Shown: positions 13,736 through 26,689 of the stretch, piece by piece
How the letters are laid out: the number at the start of each line of letters is the position of its first letter
Numbering within the stretch: position 1 is the first letter of the stretch
Assembly: GCA_011317545.1 (NCBI GenBank)
Contig: WUJK01000017.1
Location: 248,001-312,000, forward strand
Source of the DNA: Coniella vitis
Taxonomy: Eukaryota > Ascomycota > Sordariomycetes > Diaporthales > Schizoparmaceae
Reading direction: 5' to 3'
DNA: 64,000 nt
The notes under the pieces: generated by a model
Told to the model about the DNA's origin: nothing
Databases searched by the model: none
What the model saw: the letters and a program-made list of their open reading frames with translations, nothing else
Position numbers and translations under genes: made by a program

Positions 13736-16560
13736 TATTATTACTCGTTAAGATAATATTAGGGCCCGATATAATTACCGAGTATATTCGAGGGAGTTTT
13801 AAGCGGCTAGGAATACTTTTAAGAAGGCTATTCGAATATATCGGCGGACCTTCTAATAGGGTAGGATTAATACTACGGTCTCGGATATAAATATCTTCGG
13901 GATAACGGGGTAATATAAGCTAGCTATATTATTATAAGCTCCCCCGCTATATATAAGGGATAGAACGTTATATAAGGACCCGGTTAAGAAGGTAAGCCTA
14001 TTATAGGATAAGATCCTATAACGGTTCTTTAAAGATAATAACCTAGTTAAGGACTTACTTAAGGGTTAGGATACTTTTAAAGCCTGTTTTTAGTAGGATT
14101 ATATAGTTATACTTAAGGAGGTTAAGGAATATATTATCCGAATTAAATCTACTTTTCCCGGGGTAGATAGCGCTTTAATATCTTTATTAAAGGAGTATTA
14201 GGATAATATAAGCCCCTTTCTAGTATAGCTTTATAACTATTACCTTATTATAAGGTACTTCTCTCTACCTTAGCGCTATACTAAAGTATCGATATACCTT
14301 AAGCTAGGTAAGAGGGATATAGATAGCCCTAGGTTATATAAGCCTATCGCTCTCCCTTTTACCTTTTCTAAAGGGCTCGAGAGGCTAATTATATATAAGC
14401 TTTCCTAGATCCTATTTATTAAAGAGGTCTTTAACTTATAATACTATAGGGCGCTATTAAAACGCTTTATAACGGACCTTATTATAGTATTTATATATAA
14501 TATCGAGCTAATACTCTCCCGGGAATAGGTTATTATAATAATAACTAAAGATATATAGGGGGCGTTTAATACCGTCCTCCTTAATAGATTAATCGTACGG
14601 TTATAAGCCCTTAGCTACTTATTATTATTATTAAGTTTAATAACCTCCTTCCTAATAATACGATTAGTACGGATCCGCTTAGATAAATTAATAACGGGTT
14701 TTTCCTTAGTAAAATATAGTATATTATAGGGCTTACCTCTCTTATTAGTATTATATATAATCTACCTCTCGGAGCTTATTCTATAGGGTAGGAATAGGTA
14801 TTTTTACTATATAGACGATATCCTCTTCCTTTATATTTCTAATAATAAGGAGGAGAATATAGTATTACTAGAGACGGATATAGTAAGTATTAACGATTAG
14901 GCTATAAGGAATATAGTATAATTTATAGCGGAGAAGATTAAGGTTTTCTACTTCTCGAGGCGTAAGGAGGCGGCGTAGCCGGCTATTATAATGGGCGATA
15001 AGCGTATAAAGTCTATTATTAATATACTATCTTATTTTAAGATAACTGGCTTCCGCTAGCTAGGTTTCTAGTTTAATAGGTATCTTATAGGTAAACGGTA
15101 TATTAAGGAAAGGGTTTATAAGATAGCGAAGGTTATTACCTACCTTAGGAGCTTTAGGAAGGTATAATATAGCCCCCCTATAGCGTCCTTTTATAAGGCG
15201 GTTATGGTTATATTTATCCCGATACTTATATATACGGCGGACTTCTAGTTTCGACCGGGCTATATACTTATAATATAGCTTAAGAAGGCGGACTAATTAT
15301 TAGTAAAAGGTATTAAAGGGGTGCTTCCGGTATAAAAGACGGTATATACGGTAATAGCCTTTTATAAAGCGAGCTTCCCTATAGCTAGGCTTACGCTAGG
15401 GGTAGTAGTTCGCTAGGCTAGCTTATAATATACTCTACTAGATATAAGGTACCCCCTTTATAGGCGGATATATACCTTTATTAGGTATAACCTTAGAGTA
15501 TTTAATATATACCTTATAGATACTATATATAGCTTTCCTATTATACTTAGACCGGCCCTATTACCTCCCCGGTATCTAAACCGGGCTATACTAGACCCTA
15601 ATATCGGTTACTCTAAAGAGGAGGCGGCTATATATTATAACGTATAGTATATAACCCTACCGACGGATATTATAATAGTAGATATAAACGGCTTTAAGGT
15701 TTAGGACGGACCTAAGCGTAAGGTAGGCTATAGATATATTATAGTAAGGGATAGGGTATTCGTTACTATTATTATTAGAATATTCTATAAGTATTTATAT
15801 ATCTTCGATACCGAGGCGGTTAGGGCGCTTATAGGGCTATAGCTAGCGCTAGAAATAGTATTATTAGCGGTATTTATCTATATAAATAGTACCTCGGTTA
15901 TCTAGGGATTATAAGGTAATACGCTTATTACCTTATAATAGGCTTTCCGGAGCTTTTAAGCTCTTTACGAGTAATACCTTAAAAAGGACCGGTTAATAAC
16001 CGTTCTTTATAATCCTAGCTATATAAGTATAGCTAGGAATAAGCTTATAGATATCTTTACGAAAAGGGGTATAATACTCTCCCTAATAGGGCGGGTAATA
16101 AGCCTTATTACCTTAGGTATATAGACCCTTTATCGAGAGGGAAATAGGAGCTCTAAGAGAGCGTAATAAGTATATTAATAGGTAGTCTTATCTAGCTAAT
16201 ATAACGCTTAAGGGCTAAGCTTCCGTATTATAGTATAACCGGCCTTTTTACTAAGTTATTAATAGCTAGCTCTCTTTAGAGTTATAAGGATTAATTATAA
16301 TAACTTTAAGGTATATTACTATCGGTTTATCCGGCTAGGGATAAGCCGCTATTATAGAATAAGCCTATTTAGGAAAGCTTTCGGCTTAGTATTAGGTATA
16401 TTATATTATAGCTCGGTAGAAGTAATAAGACTAGCCGGAGGGCCTAGCCGGGCCCCCCGATAGCTATTTCCGCGAAACGTATTTATAAAGGGTATTTATA
16501 GATTATTAAGCGTAGTTTACCTTCTTAGAAGTAGTTTATAAAGATTCTCTATAAGTAATT
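13736..16560 (+). pseudogene. LINE ORF2: reverse transcriptase and RNase H (RIP-inactivated)
   Basis: Best readable RT in the window. The GAF-type box (GAFNTV) is at about 14559-14576, the LQGLPLS-like box near 14725, and YIDDILF at 14808-14828. The thumb region follows, then RNase H with a D-x-NG start at about 15683, an acidic E near 15825, a YINSTS motif near 15880 and a final NPSYISIARNKL-type segment near 16010-16045. A Tad-type C-terminal region runs past 16300. Stops are TAG or TAA, many at positions expected to be Gln or Trp. The N-terminal endonuclease is missing. These domains copy element RNA into DNA at the target site in an active LINE; this copy cannot. Confidence 0.85.
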
Positions 16561-17860
16561 CCCTCGCTATTATATATAGGATAGGTATAATACGGTTTAC
16601 TACCCTATAGGAAAGTAGGTTTAATCGGGATCTTATATTATTAGCTATTAGGGTAGTTTATAGCTATACTATAAACTATCTAGGGTTAAGGTATATTAAG
16701 CTATATATAGTCGATTACCTAGTATATAGTATTATTAAGAGCGTATAACGTAGTATAGCAATCGGCGGGAATACTTAGGGTAGGAATAACTAAGCCGGCA
16801 AATAATTATAATAAGCTTATAGCGCTAGGGGTATACTCCTACTTATAGGTAATATTAGTACCGGTAGTAGTAGTAATAGTAGCTAGGTATTAATACTATT
16901 AGGGCTAGTATTATAGCTAGTATTATTACTATTAGCGGTAGCGGAATAGGATATAGCGGGGGTATTTCTAGGGCTAGGTAATTAGCTCTACCTCCTCCTT
17001 TAACTTATTAGAAAACTCGGTAAAGCCTTTTATTAATACTTTATCGTAAGCCTCCTTAGCTATATAAATAATAGTATAATAGGGGTTATCGTCCTTTCCT
17101 ACTTATAGGGCGTTATATAGCTAGCTATTAACGGTTATTAGGTAATTAGGTAGGGGGTTATAATCCTTATACTAATAGCGCTAGTAACGAGTATTATCTT
17201 GAATAGTCTAATAATCGTTAAGTAACTTACCGGCGATTATCGAGACTAGATATTACTTATAAAGTATATTACGTTAGGTTAAGATATAACGGCTATTAGG
17301 AGTAACTTCGCTAGCCTTTTATATCTTCTTACGTTTAATAAGGGTAATAGGGGTAATAGCCTTACCCTTATTCTTAATAATATTAATCTTGTTCTTATTA
17401 GTCTTAGCTTTAAGCTAAGTATTAGTAGTAATATTACCGGCGGTAGTAGTACGGGCGATACCGATATCGTTATCGTTACTACTATTACTATTATTACTAT
17501 TATCGTCTATATAGGTACGATTAGTATTACTATTAGTACTATAGTTACTATTATTATTAGCCTTATCCTAGCTAGCCTCTTTATCGTCCTCCTCGGCGCT
17601 ATTATCTCTAGTATATATATTAGTAGTAGGCTCCTTATTACTAGAGGTATCTTCGGCCTATTTATAGCTATCTTAGAGTAAATCTACTTCGTCTTCGTCG
17701 TTAGTACTATCCTTAGCGGCCTCGGTATTACCCTTATCCTCGTCCTCGAGCTCGAGGGTACCGTTAAAGGCCTTTTATAGGATATCTTTATTACCCTTAT
17801 CTTTGTTATAAACGTAGTTATTATTATTAAGTATATTAATAGTCGGCTTTATAGCGCTAT
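16560..17860 (-). pseudogene. Opposite-strand ORF3 of the plus-strand LINE copy
   Basis: Reverse-complement counterpart of 9750-11100, 19060-20470 and 26690-28100. On the minus strand it reads as the same acidic, then Ser/Thr/Asn-rich, then basic (KRKK-like) and Gln-rich protein, with only TAG and TAA interruptions. Convergent with ORF2 ending about 16560. No domain recognised. Confidence 0.5.
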
Positions 17861-17862
17861 AT

Positions 17863-17882
17863 ATTTATTTATTTATTTATTT
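17863..17882 (-). repeat. (ATTT)n 3' tail of the full-length LINE
   Basis: Five ATTT units directly joined on the left to the truncated plus-strand LINE copy (…AGCGCTAT) and on the right to the conserved element end AATTAAATTAACG. Confidence 0.8.
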
Positions 17883-18425
17883 AATTAAATTAACGCCGGA
17901 CCAGTTACGATAGTATACCTCTTAAGGGGTATCTCGGCGTGCACTGCCTATCGTACTGCTAAGGAGCGTATATATACCTACCCAGCATATATATTCGTAA
18001 TATAACCCTAGCCCGAAGGCTGCTTTATAGCCTATTAGCTATATGCTAGAGGCTAAATGCTCTAGGGATTAGTCTTAGAGTAGAGTTATATAATACTATT
18101 AGTATAGCCCGTATAGAGCTATATTTTTATTAGGTTAGCGTATTACCGTATAGTTACTAGATATTAGATGCCGGCCGAGACTAGTTCCGAAGCCGTATTA
18201 TATATATATTATACGTCGACTATATTAGCAATAACCTTACTAGTATAGTAGCTTAAGGGCGCTACGCTAGAGAGCTAGCTAGCTATTAAGCTATTAATAT
18301 AGCGTAGACGTCCTTATAATAGTATAGAGTAGTAGCTTAAGATACGTTAGAGATATACCTTAAGGTATCTACTATTATTAGTCCGTAAAAGTATATATCC
18401 TTCTACTAATAATAGCTAGCCCTTT

Positions 18426-18491
18426 ATCTATAGTTATAGATAATAGCTATTATAGCTAGTTATACCCCTATTATTATTAATAATAGGGGTA
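18426..18491. repeat. Pair of palindromes in the LINE 3' region
   Basis: A near-perfect palindrome at 18426-18443 is followed by a perfect 13-bp inverted repeat with a 3-base loop at 18463-18491 (stem begins TACCCCTATTATT). The second hairpin recurs at 26104-26132 with one mismatch and, more degraded, near 9150-9190. RNA hairpins in LINE 3' regions are often bound by the reverse transcriptase; that function is inferred here. Confidence 0.55.
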
Positions 18492-19059
18492 TAGCGCTAT
18501 CTGCTATATTTCCCCTATACCTATTATAGCTTATCTAAACTCCCTCCTCCTCCTCCCTTCTCCCTCCTTCTTTCTTAATCTACTATATAGTAGTATAATA
18601 GTATTATTAACTACCGCCGCCGCTATATTATACTCCCCTCTATAATCCTAAGTATAGTAACTATTATTACTATTACTATAATACCTCCTAAAAAAGGAAG
18701 TAAGCGTATCTACCTTTCCTAATCGGATATTATAACTTATAATAGTCTACTAATGTTTTAAATTAATATATAGCTAAGTATATTAAAGCGCGTTATACTA
18801 TAAATATTACTAATACCCGTATAGCTAAGAAACGTATAATACTCCTATTAATCTATATAAATTAGCCTAAGCTCTTATAAATACCGTATCTAGCGCTATT
18901 ATAAAATAATATATCCTTCCTATAAGATATCTATATAAATAGTATAATAAGCGTAGTATATTATACTAAAGCTAAGTTCTAATATTACTAATTAACTACT
19001 ACTAATAAGTATATTTATTAATAAAAGCTAAAGCTATTAAGAAGGGTATCGCCCCTATA

Positions 19060-20470
19060 ATATATAGCGTACTCCTATATAGCGCTATAAAGCCGATTAC
19101 TAATATATTTAATAGTAATAACTACGTTTATAACGAAGATAAGGGCGATAAAGATATCCTATAGAAGGCCCTTAATAGCACCCTTAAGCTCGAGGATAAG
19201 GATAAGGGTAATACTAAGGCTATTAAGGATAATACTAATAGCGAAGATAAGGTAAACTTACTCCGAGATAGTTAGGAATAGGCCGAAGATACCTTTAGTA
19301 ATAAGGAGCCTACTATTAATATATATATTAGTAATAATAACGCCGAGGAGGACGATAAGGAGGCCTATTAGGATAAGGCTAACGACGATAGTAACTATAT
19401 TACTAGTAGTAATACTAATCGTACCTATATAAACGATAATAATAGTAGTAATAGTAGCGGTAATAATAACGATATCGGTATCGCCCGTACTATTACCGCC
19501 GGTAATATTAGTAATAAACGCCCTACGCCTACCTCTACTCCTATTAATACTCCTACTACTAAGAAGTAGTATTCTACCGCTATTACTAGTAGTAGTAATA
19601 CTAGGGCTAGGGCTATTAAGATAATAGCTCCTATTAAGGCTAACCCTCCTTATACTACCCGTACTACTAATACTATTACTATTATTAATACTTAGCTTAA
19701 GGCTAAGACTAGTAAGAAGAAGACTAATATTACTAAGAATAAGGGTAAAGCTATTACTCCTACTACGCTTACTAAGTATAAGAAGATATAAAAGGCTAGT
19801 AAAGCTACTCCTAATAGCCGTTATATTATAACCTAGCGCGATATACTTTATAAATAATATTTAGTCTCGGTAATTACCGGTAAATCGCTTAGCGATTACT
19901 AGGATATTAAAGGTAATACCTACTATTAGCGTTACTAGTATAAAGGCTATACCCCTTTAGCTAATTATTTAGTAACCGTTAGCCGTTAGCTATATAATAC
20001 CCTATAGGAGGGTAAGGATAATACCCCTTATTATACTACTATTCGTATAGCTAAGGAGGCCTACGATAAAGTACTAGCGGAGGGCCTTACCGAGTCGTCT
20101 AATAAGTCGGAGGAGGAGGTAGAGCCGGTTATATAGCCCTAGAAGCGCCCCCGTTATATCCTACCCCGCTATTACTAATAATAGTAATACTAGCTATAAT
20201 ACTAGCCCTAATAGTATTAGCGCTAGGCTATTATAGCTACTACTATTACTATTAGCGTTAATACTACCTATAAGTAGGAGTATACCCCTAATACTATAAG
20301 CTTATTATAGTTATTTCCCGGCCTAGTTGCCCCTGCCCTAGGTATTCCCGCCGACCGCCGTATTATACTATACGCCCTTAGTAACGCTATACGCTAGGTA
20401 ATCGACCGTATATAGTTTAATATATTTTAGCCCTAGATAGCTTATAATACGGCTATAAACTGCCCTAATA
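19060..20470 (+). pseudogene. Opposite-strand ORF3 of the full-length LINE
   Basis: Plus-strand frame of roughly 450 codons lying between the LINE tail and the 3' end of ORF2, antisense to both. Order of segments: a short N-terminal part reading IKPITN near 19095, an acidic Glu/Asp/Lys region near 19180-19340, a Ser/Thr/Asn-rich linker, a Lys-rich basic cluster near 19720-19790 suggestive of nuclear or nucleic-acid interaction, then a globular-looking part with many Tyr, Leu and Gln to about 20150 and a Gln-rich tail. Interruptions are TAG and TAA only. Length and composition resemble a Gag-like ORF1 protein, but a separate ORF1 exists upstream of ORF2. The product is unknown; true start and stop cannot be fixed after RIP. 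Confidence 0.5.
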
Positions 20471-20499
20471 GCTAGTAGTATAAGATCCTAATTAAACCC

Positions 20500-23400
20500 G
20501 CTTTCCTATAGAATAGTAGATTATATTATACCTATTATATATATAGTAATAAGGGTATTATTTATAAAGAATCTTTATAAACTACTTCTAAGAAGGTAGA
20601 CTATACTTAATAGTCTATAAATACCCTTTATAAATACGTTTTACGGAAAGGGGTATTAGGGGGCCCGGTTAGGCTTTCTAGCTAATCTTATTACCTCTAT
20701 TTAGCTATTATATAGTATACCTAGTATTAAGGCGAAAGCTTATTAGAATAACCCGTTTTATAATAGCGGCTTATCCCTAGCCGGTTAAACCGATAATAAT
20801 ATACTTTAAAGTCGCTATAATTAGTCCTTATAGCTATAAAGAGAGCTAGCTATTAGCGGCTTAATAAAAGGGCCGGTTATATTATAATACGAAAGCTTAG
20901 CCCCTAAGCGTTATATTAGCTAGATAAGATTACCTATTAATATATCTACTATATCTTCTTAGAGCTCCTAATTCCCTCTTAATATAGGATCTATATACCC
21001 GAGGTAATAGGGCTTATTACCCGCCCTATTAGGGAGAATATTATACCCCTCTTTATAAGGGTATTTATAAGCTTATTCTTAGCTATACCTATATAATTAG
21101 GGCTCTAGAGGATAATTATTAACTATCCCTCTATAAAGTATTATTTATAAAGGGCCTAAAAGCTTCGGAAAGCTTATTATAAGGTAATAGGTATATTACC
21201 CTATAATCCCTAGATAACCGAGGTACTATTTATATAAATAAATACCGCTAATAGTACTATTTCTAGCGCTAGCTATAGTCTTATAAGTGCCTTAACCGCC
21301 TCGGCGTCGAAAACGTATAAGTACTCGTAGAATACCTTAGTAATAGTAATAATAAATACCCTATCCCTTATTATAATATACTTATAGCCTACCCTATATT
21401 TAACTCCCTTCTAAACCTTAGAGCTATCTATATATACTATTATAACGTCCGGTAATAGGGTTATATATTATATATTATAGTATATAGCTACTTCCTTCTT
21501 AAGGTACTTAATATTAGGGTTTAGCGTAATACGGTTAGGATACCGGGGGGTTAATAGGGCCGGCTTAAGTATAATAAGAAAGCTATATATAGCGTTTATA
21601 AGGTATATATTAAATACCCTAAGGTTATATTCTATAAGAGCGTATATCCGTTTATAAAAGGGGTACCTTATATCTAGTAAAGCGTATTATAAGCCGGCCC
21701 GGCGAACCGCTACTCCTAATATAAACCTAGTTATAGGGAGGCCCGCTTTATAAAGGGCTATTACCGTATATACCGTCTTCTACGCCGGTAATACCCCTTT
21801 AGCGCCCTTTATTAATAGTTAACCCGCTATCTTAAGCTATACTATAGGTATATAGCCCGATCGAAATTAAATATCCGCTATATATATAAGTATCGGGATA
21901 AGTATTACTATAACCGCTTTATAAAGGGATACTATAGGGGGGCTATATTATACCTTCCTAAAGCTCCTAAGATAGATTATAACCTTCGCTATCTTATAAA
22001 CCCTTTCCTTAATATATCTCCTACCCGTAAAACGCTTATTAAATTAGAATCCTAGCTAACGGAAGCTAGCTATTTTAGAATAAGAGGGTATATTAATAAT
22101 AAGCTTTATACGCCTACCGCTTATTATAATAGCCGGCTATACCGCCTCCTTATACTTTAAGAAGTAGAAAACTTCCGTCTTCTCCGCTATAAATTATATT
22201 ATATTCCTCGAAGCCTAGTTATTAACGCTTGCTATATCCGTTTCTAATAATACTATATTTTTCTCCGCGCTGTTAGATATATAAAGGAAGAGAATATCGT
22301 CCGTATAGTAGAAATACCTATTACTACCCTATAGAATAAGTTTAGAGAGGTAGATTATATATAATACCGGCGAGAGAAGCGAGCCCTAGGGTATATTATA
22401 TCTTACCGAGGAGAAACCCGTTATCAACCTATTTAGGTAAACCCGTACTAGTTATATTATTAGGAAGGAGGTTATTAGATTTAATAATAAGAGTAGGAAA
22501 CTAAGGACTTATAGCCGTACGATTAGCCTATTAGGGAGGACGGTATTAAATACCCCTTATATATCCCTAGTTACTATTATAATAACCTACCCTTAGGAGA
22601 GTATTAGCTCGACGTTATATATAAGTATTATTATAAGGTCTATTATAAAGCGTTTTAATAGCGCCCTATAATACTATAGGTTAAGGACCCCTTTAGTAAA
22701 TAGGATCTAGGAGAGCTTATATACGATTAGCCTCTCGAGCCCCTTAGAAAAGGTAGAAAGGAGAATAATAAGCCTATATAACTTAGGGCTACCTATATCC
22801 CTTTTACCCGGCTTAGGGTATATTAATACCTTAGTATAGCGTTAAAGTAAAGGAAAGTAACCTATAATAAAGTAATAATTATAGAGCCAAACTAAAAGGG
22901 GGCTAATATTATCCTAATATTCCTTTAATAGGGATATTAAAGCGCTATTTACCCCGGGAGAGGTAGATTTAACTTAGATAATATATTCCTTTACCTCCTT
23001 AAGTATAGCTATATAACCCTATTAGAAATAGGCTTTAGAAGTATCCTAGCCCTTAAGTAGGTCCCTAACTAGGTTATTATCCTTAGAGAACCGCTATAGA
23101 ATCTTATCCTATAATAAGCTTACTTTCTTAATAGGGTCCTTATATAATATATTATCCCCTATATATAACGGGGGAGCTTATAGCGGTATAGCTAGCTTAT
23201 ATTACCCCGCTATCCCGAAGATATTTATATCCGAAGCTATTATATCGATCCTACCCTATTAAAAGGCTTACCGATATACTCGAATAGCCCCTTTAAAGAT
23301 ATTCCTAGCTATTTAGAACTCCCTTAAGTAAATCCGATAATTATATTAGGCCCTAATATACGCCCGGTATACCTCCTTTACCCTATTATCCTATTAAGGG

Positions 23401-24300
23401 GCTTAAGAATAGGGTTATAGCTATTACTCCGCTACCTTTAAGGCCCTTCCCTAAAGGTAATCTAAATAGGCTATTTAATTATCTAGAAAAGCCGGGCTCT
23501 TCGCTTATAAAAGGGGCGGTATATCTATTAGCCCTATTTCTAAAAGACCCTTAAAGGCTAAGAGGGATTATAGGTCTACCTATAGCTATATTAGCTATTC
23601 CTAGGGGAGTAAAGGATTATTACCGATAGTTATAATAAGGGTTTTATAGTTAGAGCTAGTATATAAGTTAGGAGTAACCTTTATAACCGTATTTAGAATA
23701 TTAGAGAAGATTAAGTTAAAAACCCCCCCTCGGATATATATAGGGATACCCGGGGTATTTATAAAGAATATATCTTTAAATAATACTTAGTTTTTAACCC
23801 GGTTATTACCCCTCTTATTAAGCTTACCCGGCTTATAAGGAGTATAGATTATATTAAAATCGCCCCTAACTACCTATCTCTATATAGGTAGATTATTTAA
23901 TATATAATCGAATACCGTATCCTCCCTAAGCGCTCGGTAAACGTTAACTAAAAGGACCCCTAATACCTTTAGCTAGAGTCCGTCCCTTATAATAAGGGGC
24001 TATTACTACTTTATATATAGCCTATAACCCTATTATATATATATTAGGACCCGGGGCTTATTACCGAGTAACTCCTACCGCTTTTCCTTATAATAGGCTA
24101 TCGGATCCCCTCCCTAATTATCTATCGGCGAGAAAAGCTTATAAATAAGGTACCTCTAAGTTCTCGTATTATATATCGTATATAGCTCCTAGACCTATAT
24201 AATATCTACCCCCTATTTAGTATAGAGTATTAGTAGTATAATATAGGTAGATTATTTCTTCCTTATATTCGCTTAAGCGATTATAAGAGGAGCCCCCCGG
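20500..24300 (-). pseudogene. LINE ORF2: endonuclease, RT, RNase H (RIP-inactivated)
   Basis: Minus-strand frame starting near 24300. The APE-type endonuclease begins with a VQEPY-like segment near 24150, with GDFN at 23864-23853 and an SNYKT-type (SDH in active enzymes) segment near 23650. RT follows with a YTDD box at 22307-22296, then RNase H near 21400-21150 and a Tad-like C-terminus to about 20650. In living elements this protein nicks target DNA and primes reverse transcription from the nick. Most interruptions are TAG or TAA at Gln or Trp positions. ORF1 lies directly upstream. Confidence 0.8.
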
Positions 24301-25450
24301 CTATCGGAAGGGTATATCCTATTTATATATAAGGGGAGTAATAATATTTAAGCCCCCCTAGAAGCTAAGGATTATAATCGTATTATCGTTATCCTTAATT
24401 ATATCCGCCGGGGGTATAAGCTTTCTCTCTATAATAGGGCTAAGACCCTCCGGAGGCGGTATATTAGCCGGGTTAAGCTATAAGCGCTATTATAAGCCGA
24501 TCGGGGGTATATAGTTACGGATATTATTATAAGGCCGCTTCCGGGAGGGGCCTTCGATAGATAGCTATTTTATAGGCTTAATAGGGGGTTAAGGCTCCCG
24601 CTAGCTATTAATAGTATCTATAGCTATATTTATATTATTATAGCGGGCCTTACCCGTATTCCTAATCCTTTTAAGTTTAAAGATAAACGGGTAATAAAGC
24701 TACTTATTAATTATTATAGGGGCGGTAATATAATTAGGGTAGCTAAAGCGGACCGGCTTATAGTAATTAGTATACCTAGGGGGAAGTATATAAACCTCCC
24801 CTTCCTAAGTATATTAAGCGTTAAAGTAGGTAGGGTATTACTTACTCCTTATATAACGCTTAGTTAAGTAGTAGCTAAGATAGCTATCTATATAGAAAGA
24901 GAGCCTCTCTATCTTCTATATTAGCCGGGTATAGGGTAGGTTAAAGACCTAAAAGGGTTATATTTCGTATAAAAAGGATATTAGCTAGGTAATAATACCT
25001 ATAATAGGGTTATATCCGTTTATAGAAAGCCTATAGGAAATAGGCTCGATTCCCGTTTATATTATAGCCTCTTCCCGGATATACTCTTTAGGAGAAACCC
25101 TCTAATAAGTAAAGGGGTTATAAAGCTCCCTTAGAACCCCGGTTACCGTATAAGTAACCTAGGTTTATAATACGGTTACTAAGGATATTTATATTAGCTT
25201 TAATAGCTTATCCCTTATAAGGTTAGCGAAAAGCCTATCCCGAACCTCTTTATTAGTAAGGCGTAAAGCCTAACCGGTAGGGGTTTTAATAACTACCGCT
25301 ATATTAGTTATAAGGATCTAAAGCCGAATATAAATACCTAGCTTAAATCCCTAAAGGGGCGAGCCTATAAGCGTATTATAAGGGGTAGCCCTAAGGAGGA
25401 TCCTTATATCCTATCCCTATTACCGGCTATATTAGGGGCCGGATTTTCGA
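24300..25450 (-). pseudogene. LINE ORF1: Gag-like protein with zinc-knuckle remnant
   Basis: Minus-strand frame upstream of ORF2 that stays readable apart from TAG and TAA. It begins with a Lys/Arg-bearing helical region (around 25290-25180), then a possible CCHC knuckle at about 24772-24728 where Tyr stands at expected Cys positions (TNYYKPVRFSYPNY; TpG to TpA turns Cys into Tyr). The C-terminus is proline- and lysine-rich. Such proteins coat LINE RNA. Its position shows that the element already has a conventional same-strand ORF1, so ORF3 is extra. Confidence 0.6.
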
Positions 25451-25500
25451 ATATAGTAAGCCGGCTCTATTAGGAGCTTAACGGCCGCGCTTATAATAAT

Positions 25501-25524
25501 ATTTATTTATTTATTTATTTATTT
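25501..25524 (-). repeat. (ATTT)6 3' tail at a LINE-LINE junction
   Basis: Six perfect ATTT units between the 5' end of the full-length LINE (…ATAATAAT) and the conserved 3' terminus AATTAAATTAACG of the next copy. Confidence 0.8.
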
Positions 25525-26689
25525 AATTAAATTAACGCCGGACTAATTACGCTAGTATACCTCCTAAAGGGTATCTCGGCGTATACTACTTATCGCACTA
25601 CTAAGGAGCGTATATATACCTACCTAATATATATACTTATAATATAACCCTAGCCCGAAGGCTGCTTAATAGCGTATTAGCTATATCCTAGAGGCTAAAT
25701 ACTCTAGGGATTAGTCTTAGAGTAGAGTTATATAATACTATTAGTATAGCCCGTATAGAGCTACGTTTTTATTAGGTTAGTGTATTACTATATAGTTACT
25801 AGATGTTAGATACCGGCCGAGACTAGTTCCGAAGCTATACTATATATATATTATACGTCGATTATACTAGCGATAACCTTACTAGTATAGCAGCCTAAGA
25901 GCGCTATACTAGAGAGCTAGCTAGTTATTAAGCTACTAATATAATATAGATATCCTTATAATAGTATAAAGTAATAGCTTAAAACGCGCTAAAGATATAC
26001 CTTAAGGCGTTTACTATTATTAGTCCGCAAAAGTATATATCCTTCTACCTATAATAGCTAGCCCTTTATCTATAGTTATAGATAATAGCTATTATAGCTA
26101 GTTATACCCCTATTATTATTAATAGTAGGGGTATAGCGCCCTCTATTATATTTCTCCTATACCTATTATAGCTTATCTAAATACCCTCCTTCTCTTCCCT
26201 TCTCCCCCCTCTTTTCTTAATCTATAATATAGTAGTATAGTAGTATTACTAGCTATCGCCGCCGCTATATTATACTCCCCTTTATAATCCTAAGTATAGT
26301 AACTATTATTACTACTATTATAATACCTCCTAAGAAAGGAAGTAAATATATCTACCTTTCCTAATCGAATACTAGGACTTATAGTAGTTTACTAATATTT
26401 CAAATTATTATATAGCTAAGTATACTAAAGCGCGCTATACTATAAATATTACTAATACCTATATAGCTAAGAAATATATAATACTCCTATTAATCTATAT
26501 AAACTAGCCTAAGCTCCTATAAATATTATATCTAGCGCTATTATAAAGTAGTATAACCTTCCTACTAGATACCTATATAAATAGTATAGTAAGCGTAGTA
26601 TATTATACTAAAGCTAAGTTCTAATACTACTAATTAACTATTATTAATAAGTATATTTACTAATAGAAGCTACTGCTATTAAAAGGAGT

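Larger units (their letters stand above)
13736..17862 (+). mobile_element. LINE family 1, plus-strand copy at 13.7-17.9 kb
   Basis: The only large family-1 copy in plus orientation. It is 5'-truncated at the endonuclease/RT linker (13736) and ends at 17862, lacking the last ~1.2 kb before the tail. It carries ORF2 (13736 to about 16560, plus strand) and the opposite-strand ORF3 (17860 down to about 16560). Because the whole unit is inverted relative to the other copies, it shows that the antisense relation of ORF3 to ORF2 belongs to the element and is not a local rearrangement. Confidence 0.85.
17863..25500 (-). mobile_element. LINE family 1, apparently full-length copy (7.6 kb)
   Basis: Minus-strand element with all recognisable parts: 5' end abutting the tail of the next copy at 25500, ORF1 (about 25450-24300), ORF2 (about 24300-20500), opposite-strand ORF3 (about 19060-20470), roughly 1.2 kb of 3' sequence containing hairpins, and the (ATTT)n tail at 17863-17882. 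It is the reference for judging truncation of the other copies. CpA and TpG are almost gone, so it is inactive. I find no clear target duplication because neighbouring elements abut both ends. Confidence 0.85.

Noticed and set aside
17863..17882. (ATTT)n runs as ordinary microsatellites
   Set aside because: They occur three times with the same adjoining sequence at LINE ends, so they are element tails.
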